Shown piece after piece: positions 19,340-26,940 of a stretch of 64,000 bases of DNA (position 1 is its first letter; each line of letters starts with the position of its first letter). Source of the DNA: Bifidobacterium breve. GTDB lineage: Bacteria > Actinomycetota > Thermoleophilia > Solirubrobacterales > Solirubrobacteraceae. The stretch is taken from the NCBI GenBank assembly GCA_945878865.1, contig CAMCUD010000016.1, forward strand, positions 45,178 to 109,177, written 5' to 3'. The translations under genes and the position numbers were made by a program. Under the pieces are notes generated by a model, which saw only the letters and a list, made by a program, of their open reading frames with translations, had not been told where the DNA came from and ran no database searches.

Positions 19340-20785
19340 GTGGAAGCCTCAGCGATCCCAGCCCCGGCAGTCACGCGCCCGGCCGCACCCCCGGCGGGGC
19401 GGTTCCTGCGGCTGCGGTCCGATGAGCAGCTCGTCGCGATGTTCCGGGCCGGCGACGAGGCCGCGTTCCAGGCGATCCACGATCGGTACCGCCAGCGCCT
19501 GTTCGCCTACAGCCGCCAGATGCTCGGCGGCTCGCGCCAGGACGCCGAGGACGCGCTGCAGGACGTCTTCCTGCGCGCGTACGGCGCGCTGCGCGCCGAC
19601 AGCCGCCCGGTCTCGCTACGCGCCTGGCTCTACCGCGTGGCGCACAACCGCTGCATCGACCATCTTCGCCGCCCGGTCCCGCCGGCCGCAGAGATCTTCG
19701 AGCTGTCGCGCCGGCCACTGCACGATCCGATTGAGGAAGCCGAGCGCCGCGAGGACCTCCGGCGCCTGGTCCGGGACGTGCAGGGTCTGCCCGAGCAGCA
19801 GCGGTCCGCGCTGCTCATGCGCGAGATCGACGGGCTCAGCTACGCCGAGCTCGCCGACGCCCTCGACGTGACGATCCCGGCGGTGAAGTCGCTCCTCGTC
19901 CGCGCGCGGATCGGCCTCGTCGAGGCCGGGGAGGCGCGAGACACCGCGTGCACCGAGATCCGCGAGTCGCTCGCGCTGGCGCACGGCCGCGGCGTGCGCG
20001 CGTCCGGCCTCGCGCGCCGCCACATGCACGAGTGCCGGGACTGCCGCGACTACCGCACCCAGCTGAAGGCGGTCCAGCGCGGGATGGCGGCGCTGTCGCC
20101 CTCGCCGGCCGGCTTCGGGCCGCTTGCGTCCCTCGCCCAGATCCTCGGGATCGGGGGCGCGGGCACGTCCGCGGCCGCCGGTGGCGGGATCGCGCTGGTG
20201 AGCGGCACCGCCGCCACGAAGATGGCCGTCGTGGTGTGCGCCGTGGCCGTCACCGCCGGGGGCGCGAAGGAGGTCCGCCAGCACATGGGCCACCCCAGCC
20301 CGGCGACCGCGCAGGCGGCGACGCCTCCGGCCGCATCGTCGTCGGGCACGGGCGCCGCGGCGCCCGCGGCCGCGACGGGCGTCCACTTCGTCGAGCCGCT
20401 CGCGCTCCCCGCCGTGAAGACCCTCGCGGTCGTCGCCGACCATGCCAAGCCGTCGCCGCGCGTCGCGCGGGAGACGAAGGCCGAGCTGGTCACCTCCGCG
20501 GAGTCGGCCGACGGGGCGATCTCGCCGCACGCCACCTCGGAGACCACCGCCTCGATCCCGATCGAACCGAGCGGGGGCGCCGCGGCTCCGACCGAGGAGA
20601 CGGCCGCGTCGTCGACCGGCAGCGCGACGGCGGCGCCCTCGACGCCGACCGAGTCGGTGACGACGGACCAGCCGCCCGTCACCGCCGCCGACCCGGCCCC
20701 GCTCACCGAGCCCTCGCGGGCGCCCGAGCTGGACGAGCCGACGGTCGAGGCCGGCGCCGGCGGCGCGCTGGCCCCAGGACGCTGA
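19340..20785 (+). CDS. ECF-type sigma factor fused to anti-sigma-like zinc finger, membrane helix and long tail
   Basis: A 481-residue protein with four parts. Residues 30-110 are sigma region 2 (DAEDALQDVFLRAYGALR, WLYRVAHNRCIDHLRR). Residues 140-195 are region 4 (LPEQQRSALLMREIDGLSYA, VKSLLVRARIGL). Residues 204-235 contain C204 and H228xxxC232xxC235, the zinc-binding pattern of ZAS anti-sigma domains. Residues 289-308 are hydrophobic (KMAVVVCAVAVTAGGA), probably a membrane span. The last 170 residues are Ala/Pro/Ser/Thr-rich and probably extracytoplasmic. Sigma and membrane-bound inhibitor thus seem combined in one chain. Starts at GTG 19340; no anti-sigma gene follows. Targets are unknown. 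Confidence 0.85.
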   Translation: MEASAIPAPAVTRPAAPPAGRFLRLRSDEQLVAMFRAGDEAAFQAIHDRYRQRLFAYSRQMLGGSRQDAEDALQDVFLRAYGALRADSRPVSLRAWLYRVAHNRCIDHLRRPVPPAAEIFELSRRPLHDPIEEAERREDLRRLVRDVQGLPEQQRSALLMREIDGLSYAELADALDVTIPAVKSLLVRARIGLVEAGEARDTACTEIRESLALAHGRGVRASGLARRHMHECRDCRDYRTQLKAVQRGMAALSPSPAGFGPLASLAQILGIGGAGTSAAAGGGIALVSGTAATKMAVVVCAVAVTAGGAKEVRQHMGHPSPATAQAATPPAASSSGTGAAAPAAATGVHFVEPLALPAVKTLAVVADHAKPSPRVARETKAELVTSAESADGAISPHATSETTASIPIEPSGGAAAPTEETAASSTGSATAAPSTPTESVTTDQPPVTAADPAPLTEPSRAPELDEPTVEAGAGGALAPGR

Positions 20786-20789
20786 GCGC

Positions 20790-21572
20790 TCAGCCGCCGA
20801 AGCCGGGGAGCGCGGGCCGCTCGACGCCCTCGGGCAGCCGCCCTTCCTCGTCGAGCTTGTCGAGATGCGTCGCGAGCGTGACGGCGGCGACCGGCCGCAG
20901 CTCCGCCGGCACGTCGTCCCAGGCCGCGTCGAGCAGCTCGTCCACCGTGCGCGCGCCACTGCCGAGCCCCTCGAGCAGCCGTCCCTCACGATCGAGGCGG
21001 TGCGCGAGGTACTCGTCGAGCTTCGCCCGTGGATCACGGACGACCGGGCCGTGGCCGGGGCAGATCACGCGCGCCTCGAGGGCCTTGAGGTGCTCGAGGG
21101 CGTTGAGGTAGTCCTGCAGCGCGTGCGGGTCGGGGAAGAGGAACGCGGTGCCCGTCCCGAGGACCGCGTCGCCGGTGAAGATCGCGTCCCCGACCGCGAA
21201 GGCGAGGTGGTCCGGGGCGTGGCCGGGCGTGGCGATCGTGCGCAGCGGCCCGAACGCGTCCCCGTCGGCGAGGCGGACGTTCGCGGCCAGACGGGCCGCC
21301 GCCACGGGGATGCCGCCCAGCCGCACGCGGAGCCCCTCGGTGCCCTCGGCGTGGTCGAAGTGGTCGTGGGTCACGGCGATGCCGCCGGCGCCGCCGCGGC
21401 GCTCCGCCTCGGCGACGACGTTGTCGAGGTGCGCGTCCAGCGCCGGCCCCGGGTCGACGATCCAGCAGGGGTTGCGCCCGATCACCCACGTGTTCGTTCC
21501 CGTCAACGTCAGGGGGGACGGGTTGTCCGCGCGGACGAGCGCGATGTCGTAGGCGTCGAGGACGTCGGGCAT
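20790..21572 (-). CDS. Metallo-beta-lactamase-fold hydrolase
   Basis: A 260-residue MBL-fold enzyme. The metal-binding signature is THDHFDH (68-74), followed by ATPGHAPDHLAF, FTGDAVLG and CPGHGPVV, which together give a dinuclear zinc site. A C-terminal domain of about 70 residues (LDEYLAHRLDREGRLLEGLG) is like the LACTB2/hydroxyacylglutathione-hydrolase-like group. Substrate is unknown; thioester and RNA hydrolysis are both seen in relatives. It follows the HD-GYP gene on the same strand after 44 nt. Its stop lies 5 nt from the stop of the convergent sigma-factor gene. Confidence 0.88.
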   Translation of the reverse strand: MPDVLDAYDIALVRADNPSPLTLTGTNTWVIGRNPCWIVDPGPALDAHLDNVVAEAERRGGAGGIAVTHDHFDHAEGTEGLRVRLGGIPVAAARLAANVRLADGDAFGPLRTIATPGHAPDHLAFAVGDAIFTGDAVLGTGTAFLFPDPHALQDYLNALEHLKALEARVICPGHGPVVRDPRAKLDEYLAHRLDREGRLLEGLGSGARTVDELLDAAWDDVPAELRPVAAVTLATHLDKLDEEGRLPEGVERPALPGFGG

Positions 21573-21616
21573 CGCAGCGAGGGTACCGGCGGCCCTGTCC
21601 GAGCCTGCCGACTCGA

Positions 21617-23002
21617 TCAGGCCGCCTGCGAGACCGCGGCGGCCAAGCCCTGCGGGGCCGCGTAGTCCCGCACGCGCTTGTCGAACTGCAGCTCGGCCTC
21701 GAAGTCGGCGTCGTCGCCGTGGCGGAAGCCGAGCTCACCGCGGCTGACGAGGTCGATGAAGATGTCGACGAGCCGGGCGTCCAGCTGCTTGCCCGCGACG
21801 CGGCGCAGCTCGTCGATCGCCGCCTCGGGGCTGACAGGCTCGCGGTAGGAGTCGCGTGCGGTCATCACGTCGTACGTGTCGCACACCGAGATGATCCGCG
21901 CGAGGAGCGGGATCTCCTCGCCCTTCATCCCGCGCGGGTAGCCGGTGCCGTCGACCCGCTCGTGGTGACCGAGGATGATGTCGGCGACCGGGCCGTAGCC
22001 CTCGACCTCGCGGACGATCTTCGCCCCCTGGAACGGGTGGCACTTGACGATCTCCCAGTCCTCGTCGGTCAGCCGGGAGTCGGCGAGCAGGATGTGATCG
22101 GGGAAGATGAACTTGCCGATGTCGTGCAGCAGGCCGGCGGTGTGGACGAGCTCGACCTCCTCGTCGGTGCAGCCCGCCGCCCGCGCGAGCTCCCGCGCGT
22201 AGCGCGCGACCGCGGCCGAGTGCCGGGCGGTCATGTGGTCGCGCAGGGCGAGCGTGCGGAGCATCGCGGTGAGGACGCCGACCTGAAGGGTCGCGAGCTG
22301 GTGGGTGCGGGAGTCGAGTTCCTCGGCGCGGGCCTGGGACGTGAGCAGCTCCCGGTACAGCCAGAGGTACAGGAAGAAGAGTGCAAGCAGCGTTGCAAGC
22401 GCCGCCGGACCGATGTGGGTCTCCGCGTACACGATGATGCTCGCCAGGACGAGCATCGCCAGCTCCGATGGAAGGACCGGGGACACGACGTTGCGGACCA
22501 GTTCCACGGGGGACCGGCCGTACGTGAGCCACTGGTCGAGGAAGACCATCGCGTAGTTCACGCTGACGGCGACCGCGAGGCCGGGCAGCATCACGAGGAT
22601 GAAGCCGGGATCCGAAGGGACGATCCCGGTCGTGGCGCTGGCCCACTGGACGGTGAGCGCGCCGAGCAGCGGAAACGCCGTGAACCCCGCGAGATTCGAC
22701 ACGAACGCCGAGAAACGCGAGCGATGGCGGATCCCGTCGAAGACGGTGGAGATCACGCCGATCGCCACGGCGGGGAGCGGGCCGAGCAGGCACATGGCCA
22801 GCAGGAACCCGAGCGCCGAAGCCGACATGGAGACCTTGAACGTCGTCTCGACCGGCAGGAGCTCTGCCAGGAGGACCGTCGCGAGGAGCAGCAGAAAGAC
22901 CGCCGGGTCCCACGTGCCCATATCTCGCGTGGCGATCGCGAGGAGGACGCTGGTGGTGAAGACCAGGCAGTTGGCTGCGACAAGCGCACGCTTCCGCGTC
23001 AC
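21617..23002 (-). CDS. Membrane-bound HD-GYP domain protein (probable c-di-GMP phosphodiesterase)
   Basis: A 461-residue protein. Residues 1-215 contain six to seven hydrophobic helices forming a membrane sensor region. A short coiled stretch (ELLTSQARAEELDSRTHQLA) leads to the HD-GYP domain at about 245-410. It has HDIGK (293-297) and the full HHERVDGTGYPRG motif (346-358), so catalytic competence is expected; HD-GYP enzymes hydrolyse cyclic di-GMP. The start is the GTG at 23002. No diguanylate cyclase gene is in this window. The region upstream (23003-23331) is unusually long and structured for this locus and may control the gene. Confidence 0.88.
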   Translation of the reverse strand: MTRKRALVAANCLVFTTSVLLAIATRDMGTWDPAVFLLLLATVLLAELLPVETTFKVSMSASALGFLLAMCLLGPLPAVAIGVISTVFDGIRHRSRFSAFVSNLAGFTAFPLLGALTVQWASATTGIVPSDPGFILVMLPGLAVAVSVNYAMVFLDQWLTYGRSPVELVRNVVSPVLPSELAMLVLASIIVYAETHIGPAALATLLALFFLYLWLYRELLTSQARAEELDSRTHQLATLQVGVLTAMLRTLALRDHMTARHSAAVARYARELARAAGCTDEEVELVHTAGLLHDIGKFIFPDHILLADSRLTDEDWEIVKCHPFQGAKIVREVEGYGPVADIILGHHERVDGTGYPRGMKGEEIPLLARIISVCDTYDVMTARDSYREPVSPEAAIDELRRVAGKQLDARLVDIFIDLVSRGELGFRHGDDADFEAELQFDKRVRDYAAPQGLAAAVSQAA

Positions 23003-23016
23003 AAACGACTTATCGG

Positions 23017-23027
23017 CGCAAATTGCG
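23017..23027. promoter_or_regulatory. 11-bp palindrome upstream of the HD-GYP start
   Basis: CGCAAATTGCG (23017-23027) ends 15 nt from the GTG at 23002. AT-rich palindromes are rare in this sequence. The downstream minus-strand GATAAG could be a -10 box about 6 nt before the start codon, so the palindrome would be an operator just upstream of it. Confidence 0.4.
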
Positions 23028-23044
23028 GATACATGAGCCCAACG

Positions 23045-23074
23045 AAAAAGAGCGACCCAGGCAGGAGTCGCTCT
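23045..23074 (-). terminator. Intrinsic terminator upstream of the HD-GYP gene
   Basis: On the minus strand: AGAGCGAC (from 23074-23067), a 10-nt loop, GTCGCTCT (23056-23049), then a T-run (23049-23045). An 8-bp stem followed by five Ts is the clearest factor-independent terminator in the window. On the plus strand a shorter CTTTT follows the stem, so it may work in both directions. Confidence 0.75.
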
Positions 23075-23215
23075 CTTTTGTTATGGAAACTCGAATTAGC
23101 GCGTGCGGGCAATCATGGTGTACCCCCCAGGTGTCGTTGTCGGGCGGACGTGCAGTCCGCTCAGTGGACCCCCGCGGAGGTGTTCAACCCGCGGAGCGAA
23201 AGACGGTCCAACATC
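23045..23215 (-). ncRNA. Candidate small RNA or attenuating leader RNA upstream of the HD-GYP gene
   Basis: A predicted transcript of about 170 nt from the promoter at 23223-23252 to the terminator at 23045-23074. It can form several stable hairpins: GACGG/CCGTC near its 5' end, CTCCGCGG paired with CCGCGGGG, GCGGAC-loop-GTCCGC, and the terminator stem. A UCGCUC element (complement of 23194-23199) could pair with GAGCGA in the 5' arm of the terminator, so antitermination is conceivable. The HD-GYP GTG lies 42 nt past the terminator. It matches no RNA family I recognise; c-di-GMP riboswitch consensus elements are absent. Confidence 0.4.
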
Positions 23216-23222
23216 CGTCCAA

Positions 23223-23252
23223 AACCTAGCCCAGAACTTAACCTGAATGCAA
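23223..23252 (-). promoter_or_regulatory. Candidate sigma-A-type promoter for the leader/small RNA
   Basis: Minus strand: TTGCAT (23252-23247), 18-nt spacer, TAGGTT (23228-23223). Both hexamers are close to the housekeeping consensus and the spacing is good; transcription would begin near 23215. Confidence 0.5.
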
Positions 23253-23255
23253 GAG

Positions 23256-23336
23256 CTGCCGATACGCGAGCGCCTCGGACATTTGTCCAGGGCGGCATCC
23301 CCACGCTCAAGTTGAGAGGCTCTCTGCCGATATGCG
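23256..23336 (+). repeat. Pair of 13-bp direct repeats around the MFS start
   Basis: CTGCCGATACGCG (23256-23268) and CTGCCGATATGCG (23324-23336) differ at one base. The second copy contains the ATG of the MFS gene (23332). They could be tandem binding sites for a regulator. Confidence 0.3.
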
Positions 23337-24567
23337 TGAACTGCTGAGTGTGCGGGTGTTTCATCGCCTGGCGGCCGCGTTCGTCCTGGCGGAGCTCATC
23401 GAGTGGTTCGCGCTCATCACGCTCGCGGTCGTCGTGTACGACCAGACGTCCGACGCGCTCGCCACCACCGCGCTGTTCGCATCGACGAAGCTCATCCCGA
23501 GCCTGGTTGTACCGGTGCTGGCGGCCAGAACGGACCGCTGGGCCACGACACGCGGTATCGGCGCCCTGTTCGCGTTCGAGGCGGTGGTGTTCGCCGGGCT
23601 CGCGGGCGTGATCCTGCAGTTCTCGCTGCTACTCATCTGCGTGCTCGCGCTCGTCGACGGGTGCGTCGCCGCCCTCATCCGCGCATACACGCGCGCGGCC
23701 GTGGCGACGACGATGGAGCCGCGCGGCCTGCTGCGCGAGGCCAACGCCGCGCTGAACTTCGGCTTCGCGCTGATGAACATCGTCGGGCCGGCGACAGCGG
23801 GACTCGCCGTCGGGCTGCTGGACCCGAGCGTCGTGATGCTCATCGGCGCCGGCCTGCTGGTCGTCGCCGCGATCTTCGTCGGCAGCGACACCACCCGCGT
23901 GACCGTCACCGGCGACGAGGCGGGCTGGATGCGGCGGGTGCGCGAGGCCGTCGCCTACCTGCGCCGCCAGCCGGTCACGCTGCTGCTGATCCTCGGTGAG
24001 GGTCTCGTGATGATGTTCGGGACCCTCGTCGCGCCGATCGAGGTCGTCTACGCCAAGGAGTCCCTCGATGCGGGGCCCGAGGCGTACGCGGCGCTCGCGG
24101 CGGCGTGGGGCGCGGGCATCACCGTCGGGAGCCTCGTCTTCGCGCGGGTCGGGCGGCGGCACCTCGCCGTCTCGCTCGTCGCGTCCACGGCGGTGATGGG
24201 TGCCGGCATCACGATCATGGCCGGCGCGCCCACGCTGCTCGTCGCGTGCGCGGCGGCGATGCTCGGCGGCACCGGAAACGGCGTGCAGTGGGTCAGCGCC
24301 GTGACGGCCCTGCAGGAGTCCGTGAGCGCCGCGATGCAGGTCCGCGTCGCGGGGTTCTTCGAGGCGGTCGTAACGCTGGTGCCGGGCATCGGCTACCTGC
24401 TCGGCGGCGCGATCACCCAGGCGACCTCACCGCGGGTCGCGTTCCTCGTCGCCGGGCTCGGGATCCTGGCGGCAGCCCTCGCTGGAGCCGGCGCTTTCCT
24501 GGTGCATCGCCGCGCACCGGGCCGGCTTGTCACCACGCCAAGACGCGTCGTCCCAGACGAGACGTGA
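23332..24567 (+). CDS. MFS transporter
   Basis: A 411-residue protein with 10-12 hydrophobic helices and a central charged loop (DTTRVTVTGDEAGWMRRVRE, near 185-205), as in drug or multidrug exporters of the major facilitator superfamily. Its N-terminal MRELLSVRVFHRLAAAFVLA and the positively charged loop AARTDRWATTRG after the second helix fit the fold. Substrate and direction are not evident. The ATG at 23332 is within a direct repeat and has no clear ribosome binding site. It is followed after 39 nt by the WS/DGAT gene on the same strand. Confidence 0.85.
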   Translation: MRELLSVRVFHRLAAAFVLAELIEWFALITLAVVVYDQTSDALATTALFASTKLIPSLVVPVLAARTDRWATTRGIGALFAFEAVVFAGLAGVILQFSLLLICVLALVDGCVAALIRAYTRAAVATTMEPRGLLREANAALNFGFALMNIVGPATAGLAVGLLDPSVVMLIGAGLLVVAAIFVGSDTTRVTVTGDEAGWMRRVREAVAYLRRQPVTLLLILGEGLVMMFGTLVAPIEVVYAKESLDAGPEAYAALAAAWGAGITVGSLVFARVGRRHLAVSLVASTAVMGAGITIMAGAPTLLVACAAAMLGGTGNGVQWVSAVTALQESVSAAMQVRVAGFFEAVVTLVPGIGYLLGGAITQATSPRVAFLVAGLGILAAALAGAGAFLVHRRAPGRLVTTPRRVVPDET

Positions 24568-24606
24568 CGTGCCGGTCTCGCCCTGCCGACCTGCGAAGAT
24601 GTCGCC

Positions 24607-26115
24607 GTGCCCTCCGACCGGCTGACGGTTCTCGACGACGCGTTCCTCGCCCTCGATTCGCCGGACGCCCCGCTCCACGTCGGGTGGACGATCCGGATCG
24701 ACGGACGCGCGCCGTCACTCGGCGGCCTGCGCCGTCATCTCCTCTCACGGATGGACCGCGTCCCGCGCTTTCGCCGGCGGCTCGTCAGCACCGCGCTCGC
24801 CGGCGGCGAGCTGCGGTGGGAGGACGACGCGGCGTTCGACATCGCCAACCATGCATCGCTCGTCCATGCGCCTGCGCCGGGCGATGACGAGGCGCTGCGC
24901 CAGCTCGCCGGCCGCCTGCTCAGCAGCGCGCTGCCGCTCGACCGCCCGCTGTGGCGCATCTACCTCATCGACGGCCTGCGCGACGGGTTCGCCATCGTCG
25001 GCCAAGCCCACCACGCGCTCATCGACGGCGTCGCGGCCGTCGAGGTCGCGGCCCTGCTCTTCGACGCCGAGCCGAACCCCCGGCCCGAACGCGCGTCGCG
25101 CTGGACGCCGCAGCGGACGGGGGTCGCGGAGGCCGCATTGGGGCTGACCCGCGACCGCCTGCGCATCGGCACCGGCCAGGGCGCCGCGCTGGCGCGGGCC
25201 GGGCGGCAGACCGCCGCTCGGACCAAGGAGCTCGTGCGCATCCCCGCAGCGCCGCCGAAGCGCCTCGATCCGCCGGCGGAAGCGGCCCGCACGGTCTCGG
25301 CCCTGACCGACCTGCTGCGACCGGGCGCGTCCACGCCGATGTCGGGGACCAGCGGCCCCGCGCGCGAACTCGGGCTCGCCGTGCTGGACCTCGAGCTCAT
25401 GCGCCGCGTCGCGCGCCGGCACGACGCGACGGTCAACGACGTGCTCCTGGCGTGCGCCGGCCAGGCACTCGGCCACGCGCTGCAGCGCCGCGATCAGATC
25501 CCCGTGCCGCTGAAGGCGATGGTGCCCGTCAACGTCAGGACGGGCGCGGCGAACGAGCTGGGCAACGCGATCTCGTTCATGTTCGTCGACCTGCCCTCCG
25601 ACCGCGACGACCCGCGGGTCGGCCTCGCGGAGGTCGCGCAGCGCACCCGCCGCGCGAAGGAGGGCGATCACGCGGCCACGCTCAACGGGATCGTGCGGCT
25701 CGCCGACCTCGTCCCGACCGCCGGCCGTCGCGCCGTGAGCCGGCTCGTGGCGACCGCGACCCGGTTCGACGTCACCGTCTCCAACGTGCCGGGACCGGAC
25801 ATCCCGTTCTTCCTGCTCGGCCGCCGCGTGCGCGCCGTCTTCCCCGCCGTCCCGCTCTGGGAGGGCCGGGGCCTGACCATCGGCGCGCTGTCCTACTGCG
25901 GCCGGGCGCACATCTGCGTGTACGCCGACCCCGGGATCGTCCACGACGCCGAGCAGATCGCCGCCGATGTCGTCCAGGCGTGCGTGCGCATGGCGGCCGA
26001 CCCGCTCGCCGAGCCGGTGCGCGGCGTCCGCCGGCCGGGCCCGAGGCCCGTCGCTACACCGTGGGGGCGCCGAGCCCGTCTGCGTCGGGAGACGCAGCGC
26101 CCGGCAAGCCGCTGA
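24607..26115 (+). CDS. Wax ester synthase/diacylglycerol acyltransferase (WS/DGAT)
   Basis: A 502-residue acyltransferase that esterifies acyl-CoA to a fatty alcohol or diacylglycerol, making storage lipids. The catalytic motif HHxxxDG is H135-H136-ALI-D140-G141 in QAHHALIDGVAAVE. The C-terminal WS_DGAT domain shows ANELGNAISFMFVDLP and the conserved SNVPGPDIPFFLLG. Length is normal for actinobacterial members. The start is the GTG at 24607. Its 3' end overlaps the convergent ArsR-type regulator by 62 nt. With acyl-CoA synthetase and mce genes elsewhere in the window, it supports lipid storage capacity. Confidence 0.92.
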   Translation: MPSDRLTVLDDAFLALDSPDAPLHVGWTIRIDGRAPSLGGLRRHLLSRMDRVPRFRRRLVSTALAGGELRWEDDAAFDIANHASLVHAPAPGDDEALRQLAGRLLSSALPLDRPLWRIYLIDGLRDGFAIVGQAHHALIDGVAAVEVAALLFDAEPNPRPERASRWTPQRTGVAEAALGLTRDRLRIGTGQGAALARAGRQTAARTKELVRIPAAPPKRLDPPAEAARTVSALTDLLRPGASTPMSGTSGPARELGLAVLDLELMRRVARRHDATVNDVLLACAGQALGHALQRRDQIPVPLKAMVPVNVRTGAANELGNAISFMFVDLPSDRDDPRVGLAEVAQRTRRAKEGDHAATLNGIVRLADLVPTAGRRAVSRLVATATRFDVTVSNVPGPDIPFFLLGRRVRAVFPAVPLWEGRGLTIGALSYCGRAHICVYADPGIVHDAEQIAADVVQACVRMAADPLAEPVRGVRRPGPRPVATPWGRRARLRRETQRPASR

Positions 26116-26809
26116 CCGGCAGGTCCTCAGGGATCATCGGGAACGCCCTGCCACCCTGGCGGGCGAAGAACGGCGCGTGCGACGACGCCGATGCCTGCCC
26201 CTCGTAGAGCGTCATCCCGACGTTGACCTCGGTGGTCGCTGCCTCGCCGGCCGCGACACGCGCGGCGATCCCGGCCTCGATCGCCAACAGGCGCTCGTAG
26301 TAGGCGTCCAGCGCCTCGCGCAGCTCTTCCAGCCCCTGCGCGTCCGCGCAGAAGTGCGCGTTGGCGACGAGCGCGCCGTCGAGCTCGAACCCGCCGTCGT
26401 GGACGGCGCGCATGACGTCCGCGCACCACTCCTGCGTGGAGGCGGCCAGCATGAGCCTTCGACCCTCGAACCCGACCTGCTGCCAGGCATCGTCGTCGAG
26501 GTGCAGGGAGACGGTCGCCCGGTAGTGGCTCTCGATCGCCCCGCGCCGCGGCGTCTGGCGGGTGAGCTCGAGCAGGCCCGCGTCGGCGAGCACCCGGACG
26601 TGGTAGCTGACCTTGCCGATCGGCTCGCTCAGCTCCAGCGCGGCCTCCTTCGCGCTGACCTCGCTGATCTGCGCGCGCTTGAGGATCTTCAGGCGCAGCG
26701 GGTGCGCCAGGACCTTCAGCTTCTCGGGCTCGCGGCTGAAGAGCTCGCTCGACACCGGATCGAACCGGGCGCCGTCGAGCGCGGCATCGGGCGCGCGCGC
26801 ACCGCTCAT
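26054..26809 (-). CDS. ArsR-type winged-helix transcriptional regulator (paralog 1)
   Basis: A 251-residue regulator with a winged helix-turn-helix at about residues 25-100 (KLKVLAHPLRLKILKR, EPIGKVSYHVRVLADAGLLE, TPRRGAIESHYRAT). The C-terminal 150 residues are helical and acidic and may bind a ligand or form dimers. There are no metal-binding cysteine clusters, so it is unlikely to be a metal sensor. It closely resembles the next regulator (26941-27597), with the shared signature GxVSYHVRxL and TPRRGAxExHYRA; they are paralogs. It overlaps the WS/DGAT gene tail-to-tail by 62 nt. Confidence 0.85.
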   Translation of the reverse strand: MSGARAPDAALDGARFDPVSSELFSREPEKLKVLAHPLRLKILKRAQISEVSAKEAALELSEPIGKVSYHVRVLADAGLLELTRQTPRRGAIESHYRATVSLHLDDDAWQQVGFEGRRLMLAASTQEWCADVMRAVHDGGFELDGALVANAHFCADAQGLEELREALDAYYERLLAIEAGIAARVAAGEAATTEVNVGMTLYEGQASASSHAPFFARQGGRAFPMIPEDLPVSGLPGAASPDADGLGAPTV

Positions 26810-26940
26810 GCGCTGTTCCCGCCGCCGGCTGCCATCGCGCCACCCATCAGCGCGATCCTATCCCTCGCAGCCGTGCGGCCAAAGCGCGTTCCACTGGGCG
26901 GAAGCGTCGCCGGGGGAGCGGCGACGCGTCACGAGCGGGC

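Larger units (their letters stand above)
23003..23331. other. 329-nt gene-free region between HD-GYP and MFS genes
   Basis: The longest non-coding stretch in the window, and visibly less GC-rich than its surroundings. On the minus strand it contains, in order, a promoter (23223-23252), about 170 nt of foldable transcript, an intrinsic terminator (23045-23074) and an 11-bp palindrome (23017-23027) close to the HD-GYP start. On the plus strand, near the MFS gene, it holds small dyads GGACA/TGTCC (23278-23288 region) and CTCAA/TTGAG, plus a 13-bp direct repeat. Confidence 0.7.

Noticed and set aside
23045..23215. Known c-di-GMP riboswitch, 6S RNA, 6C RNA, SRP RNA or tmRNA in the HD-GYP upstream region
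   Set aside because: The consensus sequence blocks of these RNAs are not visible and the 5' and 3' ends do not pair as in 6S RNA. A plus-strand run of six Cs lies outside a stable stem, so it does not support 6C RNA.
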